23,629 nucleotides of DNA, taken from assembly GCA_038533155.1 (NCBI GenBank), contig JBCAZH010000046.1, positions 1-23,629 on the forward strand, read 5' to 3'. The translations under genes were made by a program, and so were the position numbers. Each line of letters opens with the position of its first letter. Positions within the stretch are counted from its first letter, which is position 1. Of the stretch, positions 14,909 through 22,773 are shown in pieces. Below the pieces are notes generated by a model, which had not been told where the DNA came from, searched no databases, and saw only the letters and a list, made by a program, of their open reading frames with translations. The DNA is from CALBPI01 sp038533155 (GTDB lineage Bacteria > Pseudomonadota > Gammaproteobacteria > Steroidobacterales > Woeseiaceae).

Positions 14909-15801
14909 CCGACAGCGAGACGCCCCATCGCCTTAAGACTGGCTCGGATACCCGCGACCGGATCGCCATAGCGCATTTGGTTGCCGAGCAAGGCCAGGAG
15001 TCGCTCCGGTTGAATTCGTCGCGACTCGTTGAGGAACGACAGCCGCATCGGAGAGAACGTCGCCGTGGCGGTCTGCCGATCGACCAACGGCGGTGGGTCG
15101 AGCGCGGCGAGTTCAGCGACTTTTAACGCGAAGTCGGTCGGACTCATGTCATTGCCGTCCGCCACATTGATGACATCGGGCATTGGGTCCGATTGCAGCA
15201 CTCGAACAAACGCCATCGCCAAGTCTTCGACGTGGATTCTATTGCCCGGCCCGGCATCCTCTGGCTGAAGGATAGGTCGACGCGCTTCAATACCATCCAG
15301 CATCAAACGATCCGGGCCGTAAATTCCCGAAATTCGCAGGATCGTGTGGCGAACATCGTGAATCGTGGCGAAACGGGCCAGCGTTTTTTCGGCGCCAACG
15401 CGGGCTTTGGCACGCGCGGTAATCGGTGCCAATGGTGTGTGTTCTGTGACGATGCCGCCCGCATGGTCGCCGTACACGCCGGTCGTACTGGCGAGCACAA
15501 CTCGGTTCAGTTTTTCCGATGCAGCGTGAAGCACGCCGTTCAGGCGTTGATCCAAATCGGATGCATCGGCGGCCGTGCGGTCAGGCGGAATCAAATACAC
15601 CAAGTCATCGACCGGCGCGCGCAGCCGATCCGACAGGGTTTCCAGACTGTCAGGTCGGTCGACGTCGAGCACCAAAGGGGTGGCACCGGCGATCGCAGGT
15701 GGTGTGCGACTCGCGACCGTCACGGTTTGGCCGGCGTCGATCAACGACTGTGCAATCCGGCGTCCGGTAAACCCGGCGCCGGCGATCAGTGTATGACTCA
15801 C
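14905..15801 (-). CDS. Atypical SDR / NAD(P)-dependent epimerase-dehydratase-like protein
   Basis: This 298-residue protein has a Rossmann fold starting LIAGAGFTGRRIAQSL (5-20), the glycine-rich nucleotide site. ASTTGVYGDHAGGIVTEHTPL and RISGIYGPDRL then match the YeeZ-like atypical extended SDR group. The classical YxxxK catalytic pair is not evident, as is common in this group, so it may bind NAD(P) without being a standard dehydrogenase. The substrate is unknown. The GTG at 15801 overlaps the hemY stop (GTGA), which ties its translation to the heme operon. Its own stop overlaps the stop of the convergent ParA-like gene by four bases. Confidence 0.83.
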   Translation of the reverse strand: MSHTLIAGAGFTGRRIAQSLIDAGQTVTVASRTPPAIAGATPLVLDVDRPDSLETLSDRLRAPVDDLVYLIPPDRTAADASDLDQRLNGVLHAASEKLNRVVLASTTGVYGDHAGGIVTEHTPLAPITARAKARVGAEKTLARFATIHDVRHTILRISGIYGPDRLMLDGIEARRPILQPEDAGPGNRIHVEDLAMAFVRVLQSDPMPDVINVADGNDMSPTDFALKVAELAALDPPPLVDRQTATATFSPMRLSFLNESRRIQPERLLALLGNQMRYGDPVAGIRASLKAMGRLAVG

Positions 15802-17006
15802 GTGCGCTCGCTCGGGGTGCTGGGTCCGGGTAGCGCGGGTTGAGACTGCTCGATCAGTGTGAGTCCCTGGCGATAGGCGTCAGCGGCCGCGCTGCTTTCA
15901 CCGAGTTGGGTCAGCAGTTGACCGTACACTGAGTAGGCTTCCGGTGTGTGACGGGTCGCCAACGCCGATTCGAGGTAGCTGCGCGCCTTGCCCCACAGTT
16001 CGGTCGCAATACAGAGTCGACCTGCGGCCAGCAAGAGTTCATGGTCCTCGGGATGTTTTGACAGCCATTTTTCGGCTTGTTGCAGCTGCGCCGCTGGGTC
16101 GTCTGACAGTGTCTTGCCGTACAGTCGTACCAGCAGAGGGTGCCAACGGCTCTTCAGCATCTGGCGCACCTCGATCGTGGCTTTGTTACTGAGACCGGTT
16201 GCTGCCAGAGCGGCGATATAGGCGACCTGAAGGCGTGGCAGTTTACGCAGGTGCTTTGGCACGTCTTCCCAAGCGCGCGGGATATCTCCCGCATGTTGTG
16301 CGGTATCCCCGAGTTGGAACTCGTGAAAATCCACTGACCATTCGTCGATCACCGATTTCTCGGGTTTGCCGATTCGCCGCAGTCTTGGCAATAACTCGCC
16401 GAGTTGTCGCCAGTCCTCTCGCTCACGGAACAGTCTTCCGAGCAGCACCACGGCTTGTCCGTTGCCGCCTTCCTGCTCATCGAGCTGCTTCAGGGTCGCT
16501 TGCGCGTGTTCGTACTGCTCGTGGGCGATTTGCAGCTCTGCTTGAGTTAGCAGGATTGCATTGCTGGCCTCAGGCTGTTGCTCGTAGGCTAGCTTGAGCC
16601 AATTGTCCCGGCGGGCGTCCTGATTCTGCAGTTGTGCAGCGCGTGCTGCTGCAAGGTAGTTCAACAGCGGCGCGTCAGCTTTTGCGGCGCCGCGGGTCAA
16701 CAATCGCTCGCCCTTCGAATAGTTGCCTTCCGCAATCTCAATCAGGCCCTGCGTAAAGCGCTTGCCGGCACGTCGTCCGCGATAGGCGGCGGCCGCTTCT
16801 CCCAGTTGGCGAGGTGCGCGAATGATTCGCAGGATCAGCCAAAACAAGATTCCAGCCGCAATCAAGACCAGCACCAACCCCGGCACCGATGTCTCAATGG
16901 TATAGCCACGAAAATCGATCGCGACGTAGCCTGGGTCGGCGACCAGAAATTGTGCCGCGACCGTGCCGACCACTAGCGCGAGAATGACGAACAGCGTGAA
17001 CTTCAT
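15798..17006 (-). CDS. hemY: HemY-type TPR membrane protein
   Basis: This 402-residue inner-membrane protein is of the gammaproteobacterial HemY family. The N-terminus has two transmembrane segments (about residues 2-20 and 42-62, GLVLVLIAAGILFWLILRI) with a short periplasmic loop between them. The cytoplasmic remainder is a chain of TPR-like helical repeats (AEGNYSKGERLLTRGAAKADAPLLNYLAAARAA, and later YLESALATRHTPEAYSVYGQLLTQLGESSAAADAYRQGL). This HemY is not protoporphyrinogen oxidase; the family is thought to help organise late heme synthesis, but its biochemistry is unsettled. The ATG overlaps the hemX stop by four bases. The SDR gene follows with the same kind of overlap. Confidence 0.9.
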   Translation of the reverse strand: MKFTLFVILALVVGTVAAQFLVADPGYVAIDFRGYTIETSVPGLVLVLIAAGILFWLILRIIRAPRQLGEAAAAYRGRRAGKRFTQGLIEIAEGNYSKGERLLTRGAAKADAPLLNYLAAARAAQLQNQDARRDNWLKLAYEQQPEASNAILLTQAELQIAHEQYEHAQATLKQLDEQEGGNGQAVVLLGRLFREREDWRQLGELLPRLRRIGKPEKSVIDEWSVDFHEFQLGDTAQHAGDIPRAWEDVPKHLRKLPRLQVAYIAALAATGLSNKATIEVRQMLKSRWHPLLVRLYGKTLSDDPAAQLQQAEKWLSKHPEDHELLLAAGRLCIATELWGKARSYLESALATRHTPEAYSVYGQLLTQLGESSAAADAYRQGLTLIEQSQPALPGPSTPSERT

Positions 17007-18304
17007 TCGGCGGGGCCTTCGACATCCAGTTGTTCGCGCAATAGCGTGAGTGACCCAGAGATATCCGGTCGGGCACTGGAGCGTTGCGCGTCATCGACAT
17101 CGTCGATCATGCCAAGCAGCGATTGCACGCCGCTGTCGTCCGTATCGAAATACTGCGTGACCCAATCGCGCACGTCGTTCAAACCCTGACGGTAGGCAGC
17201 ATGCTCACCCAGCAGCAACGCCGAGCGTGCGGATTGCAGTTGCAGCTTGAGATTGAGCCGCAGGAACGACTCCGCCTCTTGCGGCAGCAACGGTTCCAAT
17301 GGTGCGTCCGACTTTCGTACCCGGACAAAAGAGCTCAAAGCCCCACCAATTTTGTCGCGCATACGGGCCCAGCCTTTGGTGTCGTCCGATTCCGGCAACG
17401 CATCGTCCGCTTCAACCGTTCGCCGCACGTCCTGATCGATCGGCAACCGGTCGACCATGCTCATCAGGCTGCCGATAGTCAGGCTAGCGCCCTCGACGTC
17501 ACCGGTGCTGAGGGTGGCGAGCGACGCGATCTCGTCTGCCAGTGCACGCCTGACCGGTGTGAACACGGGGTCGGCTAATTCGCGCACCCGCTGGTCAGCG
17601 AGACGCAATGCTTCGGATGCCAGTTCCGGGTTGTTGGCGAGTTGCAGTTGAGCATTAGCAAGCTGCATGTAGTACTCGGCTTCCGCAAGCAGCCAGGCGC
17701 GCTGCGACCCCGCCGAGATGCCCTGCAGTCGTGCGAGCGCCTCCTCGGTGTTGCGCACGCGGCCAGGGAGCGAGTCCAGCATATCCAGGCGGTCTTGTTG
17801 CTCACTACGCAGTCGGGTCAGCGTTTGTGCTTGAGACCGCGTTTGTCCGGCCTGATCGGTGAGCTGTACGCTGAGGTCTGCCAGCTCGGAACGCAGCGTG
17901 GCGATCTCTCGACGTAGATTGTCGATATCGGCTTGGGTCGCGGCAGGGACTAGGTCTGGCGCGATGTCGCGACCGTCAGTGGTTGCGGCGGCGGTTGGCT
18001 GCGCGGTTGCGGGCTCAGGTCCACTGCTATCCGCGGTGTCGGCTTGGGGTGCCTCGACCTCCTGCGATTCGCTTACGACTTGTGTCGGTTCCGGTTCAGC
18101 CGCCGCGTCATTTCGACTATTTTTGTTGGTCCAACCCCAGAAAATGGCGACGGCGAAGATGGCGAGCACACCGATGTACAGAGGCAGCTTGCTTCGCGCC
18201 GGTTTCGTCTTTGGTGTCTTGTCTGATGTTGGCGCCGGTGAGTCGTTGGATTCCGGCGGTGACTCAGAGTTCGGGTCGTCCTGGGGGGTGTCGTTGTCGC
18301 TCAT
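17003..18304 (-). CDS. hemX: HemX-type membrane protein of the heme operon
   Basis: This 433-residue protein has an acidic proline-rich cytoplasmic N-terminus (1-38) and one transmembrane segment (about 41-58, PLYIGVLAIFAVAIFWGW). An Ala/Pro/Glu-rich linker follows, then a coiled coil (about 125-190, IDNLRREIATLRSELADLSVQL). The helical HemX domain has the conserved AEAEYYMQLANAQLQLANN stretch. Databases often call the family uroporphyrinogen-III C-methyltransferase, but the SAM-binding methyltransferase fold of SUMT/CobA is absent, so that activity should not be assumed. The ATG at 18304 lies 15 bases after the hemD stop. Confidence 0.9.
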   Translation of the reverse strand: MSDNDTPQDDPNSESPPESNDSPAPTSDKTPKTKPARSKLPLYIGVLAIFAVAIFWGWTNKNSRNDAAAEPEPTQVVSESQEVEAPQADTADSSGPEPATAQPTAAATTDGRDIAPDLVPAATQADIDNLRREIATLRSELADLSVQLTDQAGQTRSQAQTLTRLRSEQQDRLDMLDSLPGRVRNTEEALARLQGISAGSQRAWLLAEAEYYMQLANAQLQLANNPELASEALRLADQRVRELADPVFTPVRRALADEIASLATLSTGDVEGASLTIGSLMSMVDRLPIDQDVRRTVEADDALPESDDTKGWARMRDKIGGALSSFVRVRKSDAPLEPLLPQEAESFLRLNLKLQLQSARSALLLGEHAAYRQGLNDVRDWVTQYFDTDDSGVQSLLGMIDDVDDAQRSSARPDISGSLTLLREQLDVEGPAE

Positions 18305-18319
18305 CCGGGTTCTCGCCGT

Positions 18320-19084
18320 TTAGATTTCTGCCGCCTGCGCTAATTGACAAAGGTCGGCGACGATATCCTCCACCGCCGGACCGCGCGCTTTCGCCTGCAA
18401 TGCGCGGTGGCCTAGGGCCTTGGCACGTTCGAGCACACGCTCGCTGGGGCTGACGATGGGCGTCACAGTAAACATCCTTTGTCCACGGGTCGTCAGGGTC
18501 GTCATGATGTTATCCAACGTCGCGACGCTGAGGCAGGTTGTCACCGCCACGACGCCCTTCGACCAGCGCGATTCGAGATATTGTACTTGTTGCGTGCTGA
18601 GCGTGGGTTTTTCGCGTCTGTAGACTTCCAGCAGCCGCACCCGTGCGCCCCGGGCACGTAGCGTTTGAGTGAGTAACTCCCGCCCGCCAACGCCGCGAAC
18701 CAGCGTGATGCGCTTGCCCGCAACATTTTGGAACACGGGCAGGCGCAGCAGCGCCTCTGAGTCGAAACCGTCCCGAGCGACGAGCGGTTGTCGCACGTTG
18801 TGGAAGTGCAGCAGGCGGGCGGTGGTCGGGCCAACAGCGGCAGCTCGAGCGCCTTGCGCTAGTGCGTGCTCGATCAGGGGTAGTCCGTGTTCCACAGCAT
18901 TCGGGCTGACGAAGATGAACCAATCGGCTTGGCTTACCGGCTGCGCAGGTGCGATCGGCTCGATCGAGATGCCGGGTAAGAGCACTGGGAGTCCGCCCGC
19001 TTCGCGCACCGCGCGCGCGAACGGTTCCGCCTGAGTCACAGCTCGGGTGATCAGAACGCCACGATTGGTCAGCGGTCCGCTCAC
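18320..19084 (-). CDS. hemD: Uroporphyrinogen-III synthase HemD
   Basis: This 254-residue cytoplasmic enzyme cyclises hydroxymethylbilane with D-ring inversion to uroporphyrinogen III. The sequence is weakly conserved in the family. The start GVLITRAVTQAEPFARAVREAGG and the middle FVSPNAVEHGL, AVGPTTARLL and GKRITLVRGVGGRELL match the two-domain HemD fold. The C-terminal part contains PIVSPSERVLERAKALGH. Its GTG overlaps the hemC stop by four bases. Position between hemC and hemX settles the identity. Confidence 0.92.
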   Translation of the reverse strand: MSGPLTNRGVLITRAVTQAEPFARAVREAGGLPVLLPGISIEPIAPAQPVSQADWFIFVSPNAVEHGLPLIEHALAQGARAAAVGPTTARLLHFHNVRQPLVARDGFDSEALLRLPVFQNVAGKRITLVRGVGGRELLTQTLRARGARVRLLEVYRREKPTLSTQQVQYLESRWSKGVVAVTTCLSVATLDNIMTTLTTRGQRMFTVTPIVSPSERVLERAKALGHRALQAKARGPAVEDIVADLCQLAQAAEI

Positions 19085-19995
19085 TGCGCTCCGGTGATAA
19101 TGGCTGCTGCCCCCCGCTCCAGCATGGCTTGTGCCACGCGCTGCCCGAGTGCCTCGGGGTCATTGGCGGGTCCAGTTGCTTGCTCGGCGATTGCTTCATG
19201 ACCGTTAGGACTCGTGACCAACGCACGAAGTCTCAAATCTTCGCCATCGGCGACGGCATGAACGCCCAACGGGGAATGGCAATTGGCGTCCAACGCGAGT
19301 GCGACTCGACGCTCTGCGGCAATGCAATTCGCGCTGTCGTGATTCTCGAGTTTGGCGAGCAAAGCCTTCAATTCGGGTTGATCATCTCGGCACTCGATAC
19401 CGACGATGCCTTGGCCAACCGCGGGCAACATAGTTTCAGGTTCTAGCGCCTCTGTGATTCGATCCGACATGCCGAGCCGGTCGAGCCCGGCGCATGCCAA
19501 AACAATCGCGGCGTACTCACCAGCATCGAGTTTCGCCAATCGCGTATTGACGTTGCCACGCAGCGGTTGGATATCGAGGTCCGGTCGCAGCCGTTTGAGT
19601 TGCGAGACCCGCCGCAGACTGGAAGTGCCCACGGTCGCGCCTTCGGGAATGTCGTTGAGTCGTGACCCGACCAGCGCATCGCGTGGGTCGGCGCGTTCGA
19701 GCACCGAGGCCAGCGCGAACCCGTCGGGCATCACCGCTGGCACGTCTTTCATGGAATGCACGGCGATATCGGCGCGGGACTCGAGCATCGCATGCTCCAG
19801 CTCTTTAATGAACAAGCCCTTGCCGCCAACTTTGTTTAGCGCACGGTCAAGAATAATGTCGCCTTTGGTCACCATCGGGACGAGTTCCACGTCCGCGACT
19901 TCGGGTAATTCCCGCAGCAAAGCTGCAACATGATTTGCCTGCCACAACGCAAGATCACTCTTGCGTGTCGCGATTCGGATGGTATGCGTAGTCAA
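19081..19995 (-). CDS. hemC: Porphobilinogen deaminase HemC
   Basis: This 304-residue enzyme joins four porphobilinogen units into hydroxymethylbilane using a dipyrromethane cofactor. Visible features are IRIATRKSDLALWQA at the start, KELEHAMLE, the catalytic D84 in HSMKDVP (80-86), TVGTSSLRR (121-129), RGNVNTRL and the cofactor cysteine C239 (LDANCHSPLG). The start is a TTG at 19995, supported by GGGGAG five bases upstream; no ATG or GTG in frame gives a complete N-terminus. It is the first gene of the heme unit hemC-hemD-hemX-hemY-SDR. Confidence 0.95.
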   Translation of the reverse strand: MTTHTIRIATRKSDLALWQANHVAALLRELPEVADVELVPMVTKGDIILDRALNKVGGKGLFIKELEHAMLESRADIAVHSMKDVPAVMPDGFALASVLERADPRDALVGSRLNDIPEGATVGTSSLRRVSQLKRLRPDLDIQPLRGNVNTRLAKLDAGEYAAIVLACAGLDRLGMSDRITEALEPETMLPAVGQGIVGIECRDDQPELKALLAKLENHDSANCIAAERRVALALDANCHSPLGVHAVADGEDLRLRALVTSPNGHEAIAEQATGPANDPEALGQRVAQAMLERGAAAIITGAQ

Positions 19996-20020
19996 CGATG
20001 CTCCCCAGCCATAGGATCTT

Positions 20021-20040
20021 GGCGAGGGTCCCCGCTCGCC
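20021..20040 (-). other. Inverted repeat in the hemC leader
   Basis: GGCGAG (20021-20026) and CTCGCC (20035-20040) form a 6-bp stem with an 8-base loop, ending about 25 bases before the hemC TTG on the minus strand. No T-run follows. It may be a leader hairpin in the 87-base gap after the DUF4124 gene, or chance in GC-rich DNA. Confidence 0.3.
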
Positions 20041-20082
20041 GCAGCGGCTAGGTTAGCGCCAAAAGCGCGCCGTTGCAGACAC

Positions 20083-20565
20083 TTATTCGCAGAATTCGGT
20101 GACGGCCGCTTGCGCTTCGGCGCGCGCAGCTAATGTGCCTTCTTCGTCCAGGTAGACCTTCGAGCCATCCTCGGCGAGCGTGTACAAACGCCGCGCTTCC
20201 GTGAAGCTCTTCAGTTTGCTGCGAGCCGCGTCGCAGCTTTGGCGGCGCAATTCACGCATGCGTTCGGCTTCGGCAGGATCCAACTCGCTAAATTCGTCGG
20301 TGGGACCAGCCAACAGGCGCTCGTTTTGCTCGTTGTTGAGTTCAAGTGATGCGCGCAAGCGGTCACGCGCTGCCGCATCGTCGGTTCGGGCGGTACGGAT
20401 CTCAGACTGCACTGCATCATCGCTTTGAGGCTGGTCCGCGTAGTGCACAACGCCATCCTCGTCGACCCACTTGTAGATCTGCGCATTCGCATCCGAGGTC
20501 ATCGCAAGCGCGAGTGAGCCGCAGACGGCAATCGTGACGAGTTTTCCGAGCAATTGGCTGTACAT
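20083..20565 (-). CDS. Secreted DUF4124-domain protein
   Basis: This 160-residue exported protein has a signal peptide, about residues 1-28 (KLVTIAVCGSLALAMTSDANA, cut after ANA). Immediately after it comes the DUF4124 motif QIYKWVDEDGVVHYADQPQ. The domain is common in gammaproteobacterial envelope proteins and has no defined activity. The rest is charged and helical, with two cysteines (RQSCDAAR and the C-terminal EFCE) that could form a periplasmic disulfide. I placed the start at the ATG at 20565, preceded by GGGAGG; the frame is open to 20676, but that extension spoils the signal peptide. A weak TATATT -10-like box lies at 20596-20601 on the minus strand, without a clear -35. Confidence 0.82.
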   Translation of the reverse strand: MYSQLLGKLVTIAVCGSLALAMTSDANAQIYKWVDEDGVVHYADQPQSDDAVQSEIRTARTDDAAARDRLRASLELNNEQNERLLAGPTDEFSELDPAEAERMRELRRQSCDAARSKLKSFTEARRLYTLAEDGSKVYLDEEGTLAARAEAQAAVTEFCE

Positions 20566-20661
20566 CCTGAGGTTACCTCCCTCTGCAACCTCCACAATAT
20601 AACCATAAACCGGAGAAAATTCGGTGAACTGGCTCGCAGTTGGATTTGTGCGGTGCATCAT

Positions 20662-20688
20662 AAAAAAACGGGCCACTTGTGGGCCCGT
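20662..20688 (-). terminator. Rho-independent terminator after glnK-amt
   Basis: On the minus strand, ACGGGCC-CACAAGT-GGCCCGT makes a 7-bp stem with a 7-base loop. It is followed by a run of T (the A-run at 20662-20668 on the plus strand). It lies about 118 bases past the amt stop and about 97 bases before the DUF4124 start, so it should end the glnK-amt transcript. Confidence 0.85.
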
Positions 20689-20736
20689 CGCCGGCGCGCC
20701 TGGTCGTGGGCCACCGGACTGCGACTGATTTCACGA

Positions 20737-20777
20737 GGGGGGGTGGAACTCAATCGCAGGATTAAGTTACCCCACCC
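20737..20777 (-). other. Long imperfect hairpin downstream of amt
   Basis: On the minus strand, AACTTAATC and GATTGAGTT pair over 9 bp (one G-U) around a CTGC loop. Flanking G-rich and C-rich arms can extend the stem imperfectly. It sits between the amt stop and the terminator, without its own T-run. It could protect the 3' end of the mRNA from exonucleases; this is inference. Confidence 0.45.
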
Positions 20778-20805
20778 ACATGACAAGCAGATGACGATCC
20801 TCTGT

Positions 20806-22274
20806 TTAGGTTTCCGAGGTTGTGAACTCGGGATAGGCCTCGAGACCGCACTCCGCGATGTCGAGCCCACCGTGTTCATCTTCTTCCGCGACTCGAATGC
20901 CGAGCGTCGCGCGCAGTACCAGCCAGGTGATCAAGCTGGTGACGAATACCCACGCAAAAATGCTTGCGATCGCGATGAGCTGCCACTTCCAGGTGGCGTC
21001 CGGGTTCGTCAGCGGCACGGCGAGCAATCCCCAGATGCCGACGACACCATGCACGGAAATCGCACCCACCGGGTCGTCGATACGCAACTTATCCAAGAAG
21101 ATGATCGACCCAACCACGAGCAGGCCACCAACCAGACCGATTGCGGTGGCCTCGAGTGGTGCTGGTGTCAGCGGCTCTGCCGTGATCGCGACGAGTCCCG
21201 CGAGCGCACCATTCAGTGCCATCGTCAGGTCTGCCTTGCCAAACCACAGGCTCGACAGCAACAGTGCGGCCACTAGCCCACCGGCTGCGGCCATGTTGGT
21301 GTTCACAAATACCATCGCCACTGCATTCGCGTTCTCGATGCCGGCAACTTGCAACTGGGATCCACCGTTGAAGCCGAACCAGCCGAGCCACAGGATGAGT
21401 GTGCCGATAGCCGCCAACGNNNNNNNNNNNNNNNNNNNNNNNNNNNNNNNNNNNNNNNNNNNNNNNNNNNNNNNNNNNNNNNNNNNNNNNNNNNNNNNNN
21501 NNNNNNNNNNNNNNNNNNNCCGTTGAAGCCGAACCAGCCGAGCCACAGGATGAGTGTGCCGATAGCCGCCAACGGCAGGTTGCAACCCGGGATCGGGTGC
21601 ACAGCGCCGTCTTTGCCGTATTTGCCTTTGCGCGGACCCAGCAACAACACGCCCGCTAATGCGGCAGCCGCGCCGGTCATATGCACCACCCCGGAACCGG
21701 CAAAGTCGAGGAAACGTTCGCCGTTGCCGCCTGGATCCAGCCAGCCGCCGCCCCATTTCCAGAAGCCTTGGACCGGATAGATAAACGCGGTCAGCACGAT
21801 CGCGAAGATGAAGAATGTCTTCAACTTCATCCGCTCGGCGACTGCACCCGACACAATCGACATGGCCGTGGCAACAAACACGACCTGGAAGAAAAAGTCG
21901 GACAGATTGGAGTAGTAGGTGTCCTGGTCAGCAATCGACTGGAGCGTGACGTCACCGACGGCGTTGTCGGCGCTCGTTAGCACACCGATGTTGGTAAGTG
22001 AGTTGAACAGACCGCCTGCGAAGTCGTCACCGGGATACATGATCTGATAGCCGCACAGCATGAACATGATGCAAGCGATCGAGTACAGCCCCACGTTCTT
22101 GGTCAGGATCTCGGCCGTGTTCTTGGCCCGCACGAGTCCCGCTTCGAGCATCGTGAATCCAGCGGCCATCCACATGACCAACGCGCCGCACATCAAAAAG
22201 TAAAAGGTGTCCAGCGCGTAGCTGAGGCCGATGACCGAGTCTGTCAGTGTTTTAATTGAGTTAACTTCTTCCAC
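20806..22274 (-). CDS. amt: Ammonium transporter Amt (intact gene interrupted by an assembly gap)
   Basis: This Amt/Mep/Rh-family inner-membrane channel carries ammonium or ammonia. Removing the 100 Ns and one copy of the duplicated 55 bases joins the two reading frames exactly. The result is a 437-residue protein with about eleven hydrophobic segments. The twin pore histidines are H198 (SGVVHMTGA) and H357 (GAISVHGVVG). LEAGLVRAKN near the N-terminus, the GSGVVHMTGG-like motif and IDDPVGAISVHG are family hallmarks. The GTG start at 22274 has GGAG about 8 bases upstream; the GlnK stop is 13 bases before it. GlnK is the trimeric plug that blocks Amt under nitrogen sufficiency, so the pair works together. 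As printed, the gene looks frameshifted; I read that as an artefact, not a pseudogene. Confidence 0.94.
21365..21419. repeat. 55-base duplicated contig end, left copy
   Basis: This stretch inside amt is identical to 21520-21574 across the N-run and ends exactly where the Ns begin. It encodes the same peptide, LAAIGTLILWLGWFGFN, on the minus strand. It is best explained as unmerged overlap of two contigs. Confidence 0.95.
21420..21519. other. 100-N scaffold gap
   Basis: There are exactly 100 unknown bases, the conventional placeholder length for a gap of unknown size. Because identical sequence flanks it, the true gap size is probably minus 55 (an overlap), with no missing bases. Confidence 0.97.
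21520..21574. repeat. 55-base duplicated contig end, right copy
   Basis: This is the exact copy of 21365-21419. It begins at the first base after the Ns. An overlap of 55 bases is a typical k-mer length in de Bruijn assemblers, which supports an assembly origin. Confidence 0.95.
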
Positions 22275-22287
22275 AGCTCAACTCCAA

Positions 22288-22626
22288 TCAGACCGCGTCC
22301 GCGCCGGTCTCGCCGGTGCGAATACGGATGGCTTGCTCAAGCTGTGTGACAAAGATCTTGCCGTCGCCGATCTTGCCGGTGCGCGCAGTATTGATAATGG
22401 CCTCGACCACCTGTTCCGCGACGTCGTCATCCACAGCCAACTCAACTTTTGCTTTTGGTAGGAAGTCCACCACATACTCCGCACCGCGATAGAGTTCGGT
22501 GTGGCCGCGCTGGCGCCCGAAACCTTTTACTTCGGTGACGGTGATGCCTTGAATGCCGATGTCGGCCACGGCCTGACGCACATCGTCGAGTTTGAAAGGT
22601 TTGATGATCGCGGTGATGAGCTTCAT
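22288..22626 (-). CDS. glnK: PII nitrogen regulatory protein GlnK
   Basis: This is a 112-residue PII signal protein, the family's usual length. It senses 2-oxoglutarate and ATP/ADP and binds Amt. The T-loop (about 37-55) reads FGRQRGHTELYRGAEYVVDF, with the uridylylation site Tyr51. The C-terminal signature TGKIGDGKIFV is at 83-93. The frame is open to 22653, but the ATG at 22626 gives the canonical MKLITAIIKPFKLDDV start and follows a GAGAGA ribosome site. Co-transcription with amt 13 bases downstream, plus the sigma-54/NtrC-like region upstream, marks it as GlnK rather than GlnB. Confidence 0.95.
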   Translation of the reverse strand: MKLITAIIKPFKLDDVRQAVADIGIQGITVTEVKGFGRQRGHTELYRGAEYVVDFLPKAKVELAVDDDVAEQVVEAIINTARTGKIGDGKIFVTQLEQAIRIRTGETGADAV

Positions 22627-22660
22627 GTAAGTCTCTCGAATGGATTGCTGCACAGCGTTA

Positions 22661-22679
22661 GAGCAGGATGTATGCCAAG
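22661..22679 (-). promoter_or_regulatory. Putative sigma-54 (-24/-12) promoter for glnK-amt
   Basis: The minus-strand sequence CTTGGCATACATCCTGCTC has the GG-N10-GC spacing of sigma-54 promoters. TTGGCA is the -24 element (22673-22678) and TGCT the -12 element (22662-22665). Transcription would start near 22651, about 25 bases before the glnK ATG. It deviates from the TGGCACG-N4-TTGCA consensus at three positions. Confidence 0.72.
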
Positions 22680-22728
22680 TACAGAGTCTTTTAAATTCAG
22701 TGTCTTAGGGACAAGACAATTTTATATC

Positions 22729-22745
22729 TGCACCACGATGGTGCG
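22729..22745. promoter_or_regulatory. NtrC-binding site, proximal
   Basis: TGCACCACGATGGTGCG matches the known NtrC consensus TGCACCA-WWW-TGGTGCA at all but the last arm base and the central W's. GCAC and GTGC are separated by the required 7 bases. Its centre (22737) is about 86 bases upstream of the predicted sigma-54 start. Confidence 0.8.
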
Positions 22746-22747
22746 AA

Positions 22748-22760
22748 GCACGGGGAGTGC
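22748..22760. promoter_or_regulatory. Short GCAC-N5-GTGC repeat between the NtrC-like sites
   Basis: GCAC-GGGGA-GTGC is a third GCAC/GTGC pair, but with 5 rather than 7 bases between the arms. It could be a weak NtrC site or chance; I list it because it lies between two good sites. Confidence 0.3.
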
Positions 22761-22773
22761 GGCCGGTTTTGGC

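Noticed and set aside
20806..22274. amt as a pseudogene or two separate genes
   Set aside because: The frame break is fully explained by 100 Ns plus a 55-base duplicated contig end; collapsing them gives a full-length protein.
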